A DNA stretch of 64,000 nucleotides, from contig OZ223471.1 of NCBI GenBank assembly GCA_965140775.1, forward strand, positions 3,844,001 to 3,908,000, in the 5' to 3' direction. Position 1 is the stretch's first letter, and each line of letters starts with the position of its first letter. Of this stretch, positions 23,698 through 31,791 are shown one piece after another. Source of the stretch: UBA6244 sp965140775. GTDB lineage: Bacteria > Bacteroidota > Bacteroidia > Bacteroidales > F082. The notes under the pieces are model-generated. The model was not told the DNA's origin and ran no database searches. It worked only from the letters and a program-made list of their open reading frames with translations. The position numbers were made by a program, and so were the translations under genes.

Positions 23698-24891
23698 TTA
23701 GTTGCCTTTCTCTTGAAATATCTCGAGCCATTGATTGGCCATAGCAATGGGTTTTAAAAGCGATTCAAGGGGGCTTTTAAAAATCGCGCGGGAAGTGGGA
23801 AGCAAGGATATCATCACAGGCAGCGCGGCAAATGCCAAACCCAGTGCCTGATAAAACTGACCCATGCCGGCTTTGAAGAGAAAATCGCGTACCCGTTGGT
23901 TACGCAACTCAACACTCAGCGAGGTAAAGGCCATAATCACAAACAAGGCACGCACCATCATTTCAAAGCCTACCCTTGCGCCTTCCCAACTCGGGCCAAA
24001 CTCCTGTGAACCCACATTCCAGAAAAAGGTGGAAAGCACCAAAATAATCACCAACTGCACCCAAAAAGTTGGTTTTCGCAACCGCCGCATGGCCATGCGG
24101 TATTTAAAGCCAAAAACAAGTGTGTAAACTGCCACATAGCCCATGCCCACATAAAACTGGGCGTAATTAAGCAGAAACAACCCCAGAGGAATGGCCAAAA
24201 TATGCAAATAAAGCAACGGAAGCAAGGTGGAAAAACCTGTTTCCATGGAGAAAAATTCCCGCTTTTTCATGGAGACGGCCTCAGTAATGGCAAATTTTTC
24301 ATGACTCATTTTCATGGCTTTTTTTCCAACCAGATAACCTATCCATCCGGCGAAGGTGCCTACCACCGCATATACCATCAAAAGAGCCCCAAAGATTTCC
24401 ATGGGCTCGGCAGCTTCAATTCTGAATTGCTTCAAAGCGAAATTGATCATGTTCACATACAATTTCACCAGGTCGAACCCATACACGATAATCATGCTGA
24501 TCACCTTGTGAAACAAGGCGCTGGAAACACTCAGAATGCCCGCCAGTAAGTAGGAAGGGAGGTTAGCGCCCACCACAAGTATGACCAGTTCAACCAAAGC
24601 AGCCTCCATAAAAATGCCGGTCATGGGACCCAAAATCAGGGCGCTGGGCGAAACAGATTTCATGAGGGCGGTAATCAACCCGGCACGGATAATCAACCCG
24701 CGTTGTGGCCAAATTTGATAAAACCCGATGAGCAATATGGTTCCGGCCACAGCCAGAAAAGTCCCTGCAAAGGGAATGCGTGTGTTGTGCAAAAAACTTC
24801 CGATGATAATTTCCACCGAAGCCCACAAGCCTCCCACCACGGCTGCTTTAATCCAAATATCTTGATCCTTATGTATCCGTTTGGTTAGCAT
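23698..24891 (-). CDS. Multi-pass membrane protein, candidate fused ECF transporter S-like and T-like halves
   Basis: 397 residues with about ten hydrophobic segments. The N-terminal half (KAAVVGGLWASVEIIIGSF..., ILGPMTGIFMEAALVEL) looks like an ECF substrate-binding S component. The C-terminal half, from about 235, resembles the EcfT/CbiQ energy-coupling protein (MMVRALFVIMAFTSLSVELRNQRVRDFLFKAGMG followed by QALGLAFAALPVM). No ECF ATPase is adjacent. It overlaps the mobA stop by 7 nt, so it is the last gene of queA-mobA-membrane protein. The S/T reading is inference from pattern and could be wrong. Confidence 0.6.
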   Translation of the reverse strand: MLTKRIHKDQDIWIKAAVVGGLWASVEIIIGSFLHNTRIPFAGTFLAVAGTILLIGFYQIWPQRGLIIRAGLITALMKSVSPSALILGPMTGIFMEAALVELVILVVGANLPSYLLAGILSVSSALFHKVISMIIVYGFDLVKLYVNMINFALKQFRIEAAEPMEIFGALLMVYAVVGTFAGWIGYLVGKKAMKMSHEKFAITEAVSMKKREFFSMETGFSTLLPLLYLHILAIPLGLFLLNYAQFYVGMGYVAVYTLVFGFKYRMAMRRLRKPTFWVQLVIILVLSTFFWNVGSQEFGPSWEGARVGFEMMVRALFVIMAFTSLSVELRNQRVRDFLFKAGMGQFYQALGLAFAALPVMISLLPTSRAIFKSPLESLLKPIAMANQWLEIFQEKGN

Positions 24892-25475
24892 GACAGCAAG
24901 TCTTCAGGGGAATTCAGGTTGTGAAAAACCGAAACATTTAATCCCGGATTTCCCGACCCAATGGCCACATATTTGGTGTTTATCTTTTCCAGCAAGTCGA
25001 TCATTTTGTAGCGACCCGCAGCCAATTGTTGTTCCATTTGCAAAAGAACCGACCGATGATACAAGGCCGTTAAAGGTTCCAGAAACCCGTTGGGATGTCG
25101 CGGAATCACCGCATCAAAAGAATGGGCATATGGAAGCAGTTCTACAAACAACGCCTTGGTAACGAAAGGGGTATCGCACGACAAAACCAAATTGATTTCG
25201 GTTTTACTTTGCTTCAAACAACTGTACAATCCTCCCAAAGGGCCTACCTCTTGGTGTTCGTCCGAAATCACCTGAAATCCCAGCTTCTCATACTTCTCCA
25301 GTTGGTTGTTGGCAGACACAATCACTGTTTCACACAAGGAATCCAACACTTCTATGGCGTAGGAAATCAGCGGTTTGCCGCGAAATTCACACAGGCCCTT
25401 TTCTTTACCCATGCGCCGGCTTTTTCCGCCCGACAACACAATCCCGGTGATGGGTAGTTTGGCTATGGCACTCAT
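24885..25475 (-). CDS. mobA: Molybdenum cofactor guanylyltransferase-like nucleotidyltransferase
   Basis: 196 residues from the ATG at 25475 (a longer frame overlaps deep into queA and is rejected). The nucleotide-binding motif is GIVLSGGKSRRMGKEKGLCEFRGKPLI, followed by VSANN, the acidic DEHQEVGPLGGLYSCL and LVLSCDTPFVTKAL, all in MobA order. MobA attaches GMP to molybdopterin. It overlaps queA by 4 nt (ATGA). No molybdoenzyme is in the window, so function rests on the family. Confidence 0.88.
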   Translation of the reverse strand: MSAIAKLPITGIVLSGGKSRRMGKEKGLCEFRGKPLISYAIEVLDSLCETVIVSANNQLEKYEKLGFQVISDEHQEVGPLGGLYSCLKQSKTEINLVLSCDTPFVTKALFVELLPYAHSFDAVIPRHPNGFLEPLTALYHRSVLLQMEQQLAAGRYKMIDLLEKINTKYVAIGSGNPGLNVSVFHNLNSPEDLLSC

Positions 25476-26719
25476 GTGGTTGGCTGTTTTTCTGACTCTT
25501 TCCTGGGCATCAACAAGCAACTGTCGCCGTAGCTTAAAAAACGGTAGCCGTGTTTCAGGGCGAAGTCGTAAGCCAATTTCCAATCGTTGCCGATGAGTGC
25601 CGAAACCAACAACAACAGCGTGCTCTTGGGCTGATGAAAATTGGTAATGAGTCCGTTGGCAAACCTAAAAACATAACCCGGAGCAATCATCAACTGTGTT
25701 TGACCGGTGAGCGATTCCAAGTGATTTTTTTCGAGATAATCGATAAGTAATTGCAAGGCCACTTTTGGAGAAAAGTCGTTTGGCACTTCCAAATCATAGG
25801 GATCCCATTGGGTAACATTGAAAGACGAATCGCCTTGTTGCAACCGAACGGCCATCCAAAACAAACTTTCGAGGGTGCGCATGCTGGTGGTTCCAACAGG
25901 AATAACAGGGTCGTTTAGTTTGTTTTTCAGGTGTTTGAGAGCCTCCAGACCTACCACAATTTTTTCCACATGCATTTCATGGTCGGCCAGGGTTGTAGCA
26001 GAAACGGGCTTAAAAGTTCCGGCACCCACGTGCAATGTTACGGTTTCGCGGTCCATCCCCTGCCATTTAAGTTGTGCCAGCATATCGTCAGTGAAATGCA
26101 GGCCGGCAGTGGGGGCAGCCACACTCCCGTCGTATTTGGCATAAACGGTTTGATATCGTTGAACATCTTCCGGTTCCGCTTCACGATTGAGGTAAGGAGG
26201 CAAGGGTACCACCCCGCTTTGACTGATGATTTCGTGAAAGGAAATTTCTGCCGGATTCCAGGTAAATTTCACCAAAAAACCATCCGAAAGCTGGGTCAAT
26301 TTTTCAGCACAGAGGCTCACCTGCTGTCCGTTGATCTCAATGGTTTTGCAAAGTTTGTCCGACTTCCAGCGCTTCACATTCCCCAACAAACATTTCCAAA
26401 CCACCCCTGAATTTTGCTGAAAAGCCAATTGAAAATCGTTGACCGGCTCCACGGGTTCCAAACAAAATATTTCGATGGTGGCTCCGGTGTCTTTTTTAAA
26501 CAGCATGCGGGCTCTTACCACCTTGGTTTCGTTGAAAACCAACAAAGATTTGGCCGGAAGCAGGGTAGGCAGCTGAATAAATTGTTTTTCAACGGGTTGC
26601 GCCCCATCATAGTACAACAATTTGGAAGACGATCTGTTTTCCAGGGGAAATTTGGCTATCCTTTCGTCCGGGAGCGGATAATCGTACTGCGCTATATTTA
26701 TGGTTGAGGGATGTTGCAT
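25472..26719 (-). CDS. queA: S-adenosylmethionine:tRNA ribosyltransferase-isomerase
   Basis: 415 residues from the ATG at 26719. It makes epoxyqueuosine from preQ1 in tRNA, using the ribosyl part of SAM. Recognisable motifs are YDYPLPDERIAKFPLENR, LVFNETKVVRARM, TAGLHFTDDMLAQL, HVGAGTFKPV, GTTSMRTLES and the C-terminal NFHQPKSTLLLLVSALIG. The length is above the E. coli enzyme, as is usual in Bacteroidota. A -7 box TATTTTTG (26743-26736) lies 16 bp upstream, giving a very short leader. First gene of the queA-mobA-membrane protein operon. Confidence 0.96.
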   Translation of the reverse strand: MQHPSTINIAQYDYPLPDERIAKFPLENRSSSKLLYYDGAQPVEKQFIQLPTLLPAKSLLVFNETKVVRARMLFKKDTGATIEIFCLEPVEPVNDFQLAFQQNSGVVWKCLLGNVKRWKSDKLCKTIEINGQQVSLCAEKLTQLSDGFLVKFTWNPAEISFHEIISQSGVVPLPPYLNREAEPEDVQRYQTVYAKYDGSVAAPTAGLHFTDDMLAQLKWQGMDRETVTLHVGAGTFKPVSATTLADHEMHVEKIVVGLEALKHLKNKLNDPVIPVGTTSMRTLESLFWMAVRLQQGDSSFNVTQWDPYDLEVPNDFSPKVALQLLIDYLEKNHLESLTGQTQLMIAPGYVFRFANGLITNFHQPKSTLLLLVSALIGNDWKLAYDFALKHGYRFLSYGDSCLLMPRKESEKQPTT

Positions 26720-26785
26720 CTTATAAATTAAGGTGCAAAAATAGTCCAAATCATTTATTTGAAATAAAAATGAAAGATTCGGAAT

Positions 26786-27001
26786 CATTGTTGTCCGGTA
26801 AAATTAAACAGAAAACGCTACAATGCTTGATATATATCGTCCGCCCATGGCGGACTTCCCTAAAGTGGGGGTTGTTTCATATTCTACCAATATTTAGCCC
26901 CAACGGGGCTGTCCCGTAGGGACATAATGTTGGTAGAAAGCAGATTAAGGTCTCCATAAAGTCCCGTAGGGACGATATTTATTTTTAACCGGACATCAAT
27001 G
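26786..27001. mobile_element. 216-bp MITE with 9-bp target duplication
   Basis: Terminal inverted repeats CATTGTTGTCCGGTAAAA (26786-26803) and, on the other strand, CATTGATGTCCGGTTAAA (27001-26984) match with two or three differences. The element is flanked by an exact 9-bp direct repeat ATTCGGAAT (26777-26785 and 27002-27010). The interior has no gene but is packed with hairpins: GTCCG...CGGAC (from 26839), AGCCCCAACGGGGCT, GTCCCGTAGGGAC twice, and an outer pair TTCTACCAA / TTGGTAGAA. It sits between the queA promoter and the small gene at 27032. A 9-bp duplication matches IS4-type transposition, so a related IS elsewhere in the genome may mobilise it. Confidence 0.8.
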
Positions 27002-27031
27002 ATTCGGAATTAAGGAGCAAGTTGAAAATGG

Positions 27032-27196
27032 TTAGGAATGACCTCCCACCACAATCTTCATAATTTTTATGTTGAGCACCACCCAACGCCAGGCCTGCCA
27101 AATGATATTGCGTCGCCAGAACAAAGTGGCTTTGGTGGGCATGGGGGGATAGGATTCTTCGCTGTAAGCTATGGTTCTTTTTACTTCTTCTTTCAT
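27032..27196 (-). CDS. Small Trp/Arg-rich protein downstream of the SQR-like gene
   Basis: 54 residues (start MKEEVKRTIAYSEESYPPMP, end MKIVVGGHS). The middle is ATLFWRRNIIWQAWRWVVLNIKIMKI, a basic, tryptophan-rich amphipathic or membrane-surface helix. It follows the SQR-like gene by 97 bp on the same strand, in front of the MITE. I do not recognise the family; a membrane tether or subunit for the flavoprotein is a guess from position. Confidence 0.6.
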   Translation of the reverse strand: MKEEVKRTIAYSEESYPPMPTKATLFWRRNIIWQAWRWVVLNIKIMKIVVGGHS

Positions 27197-27293
27197 CTGA
27201 TATTAACTTTTATTTGATCGGTTAATCGAAATACCCATGATTTCGTTGCCTTGGGTAGTTCACAACTTTTAATTAAGGACTAAAAACCCAATT

Positions 27294-28751
27294 TTATTCG
27301 GGCAACAACCACCAGAAGGGATAGCCCTTGGCTTTATGTAAAAACATGTAATGCATAAACCACTTGAGCCAGTGTCCGGCAAGTCCGGCCTCGCCCATGG
27401 TATAATTGATATCACGACCATATTCGGGGTATTTGTCCCAATCCTGGACAATGGGTGAAACCGTCATGGTAGCAGCGGCACCTCCAATGAGACCGTAACC
27501 GGCCGAAATAATGCAGGCAGCACCCATCCTGGCCATGGAAGCCCGGTGTTTCATCTGTGGTTTTCCGGTTTTTATCCAGTCGTAGATATTTTCGGCCACA
27601 ATTTTACCAATAACTCCCGAAGGCATGCCTGTACGTGGCGGAGCCGGAAAAATAGCAGTGCCATTGGGACTTTTCATGGGTTTGCTAATGCTATGTGGCG
27701 GTGCAAAGGCAATACCGACGGCAAAAATATTGGCATAAGTGGGATTCTGATAGGTTTCGGGCCAGTCGGCGGCTTTCCACTCTTCAAAAGGCTTGGCTGT
27801 GTAATCAGCATCCACTTTCATAAAGCCATTGGCAGCAAACAACACCGCGGTAATATCTTCACCTTTTTTATTATACGCTTTAAATCCGGGGCCGGAGAAT
27901 GCAGGAATGAGCATGGAGAAATCGAAACTTTCCTCTCCCTTGGTACCGTCCAGCAGTTCGTAATGCACCTTACCGGGATCAACTTTGGTAACGCCGGCAC
28001 GTTTGAGCCAGGTAATGCCACTTTCTTTGAGAAAAGATTCAGCAAAAACCTTGGTGGAAGTGATATAGCCTCCGCGTTTTACGTAAGCACCACCCATGCC
28101 AAAATCGCCCACTTCAAATTCGTTGGTTATCCACTTGATATCAGCCAAATGCGACAGTTTACGCTTTTTTACCTCATAGGCCACATTCATAATATACTCA
28201 AAAGCAGCACCTTGACAAGTAGCCATGGGGTGCCCTGTACCAATAAGAAATTTTTGACGCTCACCTTTTTCCATTTTTTGGAAGGATTCCTGCAATTTTT
28301 CCCAGGCTTCGTGGGCATGGTCGTATGAGCAAACGGAAACCGTGTTTTTCCCGGGGCCGAGGCCTTCGGTGGCTTCAAAATTAAGCTTGGGTCCTGTGGC
28401 GTTGATCAAAAAATCGTAATCAACCTTTTCCACAGTTCCGGCCTTTTCCTGACCGGTGTATTCAATGGTAACGAACCCTTTGTCGAGTTCGCTGTCGCCT
28501 TCCGGGTGAAACGATACCGCTTTGGCCTGTTTGTAAATGATGCCCGCTTTTTTATAGCGTTTATCCAATCGGAAACGTACCTGATCCACAGTCATTTTGC
28601 CAACCCCGACCCAGATGTTGGACGGAATCCAGTGATAATAGGCGTTGGGTGTAACCACCACCACTTCATGTTTGCTACCTAGTTTTTTTTTGAGGAGAGC
28701 AGAGGCCGTATGTCCGGCAATCCCCGCACCCAAAACCACAATTTTTGCCAT
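27294..28751 (-). CDS. FAD/NAD(P)-dependent oxidoreductase, sulfide:quinone oxidoreductase-like
   Basis: 485 residues. The FAD dinucleotide motif is VVLGAGIAGH (6-14). Three cysteines stand where SQR-type enzymes have theirs: C141 (VSVCSYDHA), C179 (MATCQGAAFEY) and C413 (MGAACIISAGYG), so a disulfide redox centre is plausible. A second flavin-contact motif is NIFAVGIAFAPP. The C-terminus (HWLKWFMHYMFLHKAKGYPFWWLLPE) is amphipathic and Trp-rich, fitting membrane attachment. In the SQR/type II NADH dehydrogenase family this fits sulfide oxidation to quinone, but the exact subtype is uncertain. A -7 box TAACTTTG is at 28787-28780. Confidence 0.82.
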   Translation of the reverse strand: MAKIVVLGAGIAGHTASALLKKKLGSKHEVVVVTPNAYYHWIPSNIWVGVGKMTVDQVRFRLDKRYKKAGIIYKQAKAVSFHPEGDSELDKGFVTIEYTGQEKAGTVEKVDYDFLINATGPKLNFEATEGLGPGKNTVSVCSYDHAHEAWEKLQESFQKMEKGERQKFLIGTGHPMATCQGAAFEYIMNVAYEVKKRKLSHLADIKWITNEFEVGDFGMGGAYVKRGGYITSTKVFAESFLKESGITWLKRAGVTKVDPGKVHYELLDGTKGEESFDFSMLIPAFSGPGFKAYNKKGEDITAVLFAANGFMKVDADYTAKPFEEWKAADWPETYQNPTYANIFAVGIAFAPPHSISKPMKSPNGTAIFPAPPRTGMPSGVIGKIVAENIYDWIKTGKPQMKHRASMARMGAACIISAGYGLIGGAAATMTVSPIVQDWDKYPEYGRDINYTMGEAGLAGHWLKWFMHYMFLHKAKGYPFWWLLPE

Positions 28752-28984
28752 TTCGATTAATTTGATTTATTAAGGATTTCAAAGTTAAGCAAATAGTTGC
28801 TAATTTGGTATCCGAGTACTTAAATTTTTTTATTTGGTCATCAGAAAATGAAATGAAGAAGAGCAAAGCAACTACTCAAAGGAAATGATTAACTTTGTTT
28901 ATTTGATTAAATAATATAGGAACATACTGCCTTTGTAGAAATTCAATAACCCCTTACTTGTAATTAGGCCACAATTTTACCCGT

Positions 28985-30001
28985 ATGAATAAGCTAAATA
29001 TTAAAGACGAATTAACCGATTTTTTACTTTACACCTCCCCCACAGGTGACGTGAAGGTTGAAGTTGTGTTAAACAACGAAACCGTTTGGCTTACACAAAA
29101 AGCGATAGCTCAATTATTTGGCGTGAATGTTCCCGCTATAAGCAAACATTTGAACAACATATACAAAAGCAAAGAATTGGAAAAGGAGGCAACTATTTCC
29201 ATTTTGGAAACGGTTCAAACCGAAGGAAAGCGAGAAGTGGCCAGAGCTATCGAATATTATAATCTTGATGCCATAATTTCAGTAGGTTATCGTGTGAACT
29301 CAGCGCAAGCCACACGATTCAGAATATGGGCAACCAATACATTGAAGGAATACATTATTAAAGGTTTTATACTTGATGATGACCGACTAAAAAACGGACG
29401 ATTTTTTGGGAGAGATTATTTTAAGGAGTTGCTCGAACGTGTACGCTCCATTAGAGCAAGTGAACGTCGTATCTATCAGAAATTAACCGATATCTTTGCA
29501 GAATGTAGCATTGATTATGATACTAACTCACAGATTACAAGCGATTTTTATGCATCTGTACAAAACAAGTTTCATTACGCCATTAATGGAAAAACTGCAG
29601 CAGAAATCATATACAGCTCTGCCGATGCGAATCTGGAATTTATGGGACTGAGCACATGGAAAAATGCACCCAAGGGAAGAATTCTAAAAACGGACACCAT
29701 AATTGCCAAAAATTACCTGAGTGAAGATGAAATAAAAAAATTGGAGCGCACTGTTAGTGGCTTTTTTGATTACATCGAACGTATTATTGAAAACCACAAT
29801 GCTTTTACAATGGAGCAATTTGCCTTGAGTGTTGATAGGTTTTTACAATTTAACGAATATAAGGTGCTGGAAGGCAAAGGTCAGGTTTCTGCCAAAAAAG
29901 CAGAGGAAAAAGCATTTTCGGAATATGAAGAATTCAATAGAACGCAAAAAATTGAATCGGATTTTGATAAAGCGATAAAATCAATACAAAAGAAAAAATA
30001 A
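28985..30001 (+). CDS. RhuM family protein
   Basis: 338 residues. The N-terminal block TPTGDVKVEVVLNNETVWLTQKAIAQLFGV (approximately residues 19-47, first residue S in the actual protein) and RAIEYYNLDAIISVGYRVNSAQATRFRIWATNTLKEYIIKGF are diagnostic of the RhuM (virulence-associated) family, and the C-terminus has the family's charged helical end (GQVSAKKAEEKAFSEYEEF). The N-terminal segment reads like a winged-helix, so DNA binding is possible, but the biochemical role is unknown. It is a lone gene divergent from the SQR-like gene, of the type often found in accessory regions and beside toxin or defence genes. Confidence 0.93.
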   Translation: MNKLNIKDELTDFLLYTSPTGDVKVEVVLNNETVWLTQKAIAQLFGVNVPAISKHLNNIYKSKELEKEATISILETVQTEGKREVARAIEYYNLDAIISVGYRVNSAQATRFRIWATNTLKEYIIKGFILDDDRLKNGRFFGRDYFKELLERVRSIRASERRIYQKLTDIFAECSIDYDTNSQITSDFYASVQNKFHYAINGKTAAEIIYSSADANLEFMGLSTWKNAPKGRILKTDTIIAKNYLSEDEIKKLERTVSGFFDYIERIIENHNAFTMEQFALSVDRFLQFNEYKVLEGKGQVSAKKAEEKAFSEYEEFNRTQKIESDFDKAIKSIQKKK

Positions 30002-30180
30002 CGGAAATTTTACACAGGCCTCCAGGTTGTAAAGAAACACCATTAACTCTGATATCTTGCTATGGATAATGCGAACTATAATGATAGTTGGTTTAATGTG
30101 CGGAAAGAACAACAGAAAATAAATCGAAATTAATAATTCAACACACCGCAAAGCCTTTTTCCCCCTATCAGTATTATTTC

Positions 30181-30188
30181 TATATTTG
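30181..30188 (+). promoter_or_regulatory. -7 promoter box (TATATTTG) of pssA
   Basis: TATATTTG with TTTC at the -33 position (30158-30161, 19 bp away). The TTG at 30186 lies inside it, which argues for the ATG at 30207. Confidence 0.55.
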
Positions 30189-30206
30189 ATTCGTAATAAT
30201 TATCCC

Positions 30207-30953
30207 ATGAATCTGAAAAACCATATTCCCAATACCATCACACTTTTCAACTTGTTGTCAGGTGTTTTGTCCATTTACTGCGCCATGACCGGGCAGCTCG
30301 ATACGGCCGCATGGTTTATTTTTGCTGCCGCCATATTCGATTTTCTGGATGGTTTTGCCGCACGAATGTTGCATGCCAAGTCGGAAATCGGAGCCCAACT
30401 CGACTCGCTGGCCGACGTGGTGTCGTTTGGCGTGGCTCCCGGCTTCATCTTGTTTCAAATGATTAACATGAGTCATGGACAACCCTTGCACACCACCGAA
30501 GATTTCGCCGTTCTGCCTTTTTTGGCATTTATTGTTCCGGCATTTGGCGCCCTGCGTCTGGCAAAATTCAACGTGGACGATACCCAATCAAGCAACTTTA
30601 AAGGATTACCCATTCCGGCCACAGGCATTTTTATTGCCTCCCTGCCACTCATCAGAACAGCACTCTACTCCTATCGCGAACAATCGTGGATGGGTTTGTT
30701 TTATATGATGATTACCAACACGTATTTCCTTCTGGCTGCCGGAATCATCCTCTCCTTTTTAATGGTTTCGAGGTTCCCCATGTTTGGGTTGAAATTTCAG
30801 AATTTTTCAGTAAAAGATAACCTGATCAAGTATTTCTTTCTGGGTGTTTCGCTGGTGCTTTTGCTCATTATGCAAATTGCCGCCATTCCATTTATCATCC
30901 TGCTGTATTTGTTTTTGTCGCTTATTCTTTATCTCACCGAATTGCAGGGATAA
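30207..30953 (+). CDS. pssA: CDP-diacylglycerol--serine O-phosphatidyltransferase
   Basis: 248 residues from the ATG at 30207. The CDP-alcohol phosphotransferase signature D-x2-D-G-x2-A-R-x8-G-x3-D-x3-D is complete (D45, D48, D66, D70 in DFLDGFAARMLHAKSEIGAQLDSLAD, given here in two halves). Seven or eight TM helices follow. It makes phosphatidylserine, the precursor of phosphatidylethanolamine, at the inner membrane. The match is to the type II (CDP-alcohol) serine enzyme typical of Bacteroidota. It is transcribed alone. Confidence 0.93.
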   Translation: MNLKNHIPNTITLFNLLSGVLSIYCAMTGQLDTAAWFIFAAAIFDFLDGFAARMLHAKSEIGAQLDSLADVVSFGVAPGFILFQMINMSHGQPLHTTEDFAVLPFLAFIVPAFGALRLAKFNVDDTQSSNFKGLPIPATGIFIASLPLIRTALYSYREQSWMGLFYMMITNTYFLLAAGIILSFLMVSRFPMFGLKFQNFSVKDNLIKYFFLGVSLVLLLIMQIAAIPFIILLYLFLSLILYLTELQG

Positions 30954-31040
30954 GGCCTTGAGGTAGTTTTAATTTCCGTTCAATGATTACATCCTGCGGG
31001 GAGATTTCCTCTGCATGGACGCTCATATCAAGGATTCTCC

Positions 31041-31048
31041 TACTTTTG
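31041..31048 (+). promoter_or_regulatory. -7 promoter box (TACTTTTG) of the GNAT-cysC unit
   Basis: TACTTTTG fits TAnnTTTG, 40 bp before the GNAT ATG. No -33 TTTG at 19 bp. Confidence 0.4.
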
Positions 31049-31088
31049 TGCCAAAATTTGGTTCACCCATTTTTTTCTAACATAAAAT

Positions 31089-31763
31089 ATGATTGTAAAA
31101 AAAGGAAATATCACATTCAGACGTCTTACCATCAACGACATAGAACTGGTAAGAAACTGGAGAAATTCGCGTGAGGTGAACCAATATATGGAATACCGCG
31201 ACCATATCACCCCGGAAATGCAGCTCGCGTGGTTTCATTCCATCAACAACAACAATAACTTGTACTTCATTTTTGAATACAAGGACGAAAAAATCGGGGT
31301 GTTCAACGGCAAGGATATCGACTGGGATCAAGGAACCATGGAAACCGGGATATTTATTGCCGAGGAAAAATATACCAACACCGAATTGCCTTTGTTGGCT
31401 GTGCTTTCGTTTGGAGAACTGGGGCTTCGCATTTTTGAGATGAACAGCTACGCTCACATACTCAAATCCAACAAACGGGCCATCAGATACAACAAACTTC
31501 TGGGATTTGAATTGTGCGAAGGCCAGGAGGATGTTGAAAACCAACTATATAAACTTAACAAAGACCGCTTTTTTAACCGCACCAAACTGCTCAGGCCGGC
31601 ACTCTATAAACTGATGGGTGTAAAAGATACCGTTTTGGTTTTCGACAAAGATGATATAGAAAGTGGCTTTAGTGATTTCTTGTTAAGCAAAATAAATCAC
31701 GATTTGATAAAAGACATAGTTGAAACCCCCGAGGAGGTTATCCTCAATTTTCTCCCCATGTAA
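31089..31763 (+). CDS. GNAT-family N-acetyltransferase
   Basis: 224 residues. The GNAT core is about residues 8-150: FRRLTINDIELVRNWRNSREV at the start, KIGVFNGKDIDWDQGTMETGIFIAEEKY, then LNS-type motif B as NSYAHILKSNKRAIRYNKLLGFE. An extra C-terminal arm of about 70 residues (from RFFNRTKLLRP) has no recognised domain. It acetylates an unknown amine, likely a sugar or small molecule given the neighbouring cysC and wecE genes. It is 28 bp upstream of cysC, probably one operon. Confidence 0.85.
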   Translation: MIVKKGNITFRRLTINDIELVRNWRNSREVNQYMEYRDHITPEMQLAWFHSINNNNNLYFIFEYKDEKIGVFNGKDIDWDQGTMETGIFIAEEKYTNTELPLLAVLSFGELGLRIFEMNSYAHILKSNKRAIRYNKLLGFELCEGQEDVENQLYKLNKDRFFNRTKLLRPALYKLMGVKDTVLVFDKDDIESGFSDFLLSKINHDLIKDIVETPEEVILNFLPM

Positions 31764-31791
31764 AGTTTAAAAACGAAACCATGTACCAGAT

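Noticed and set aside
27546..28328. A 260-codon plus-strand frame inside the SQR-like gene
   Set aside because: Antisense shadow with no start context or family match.
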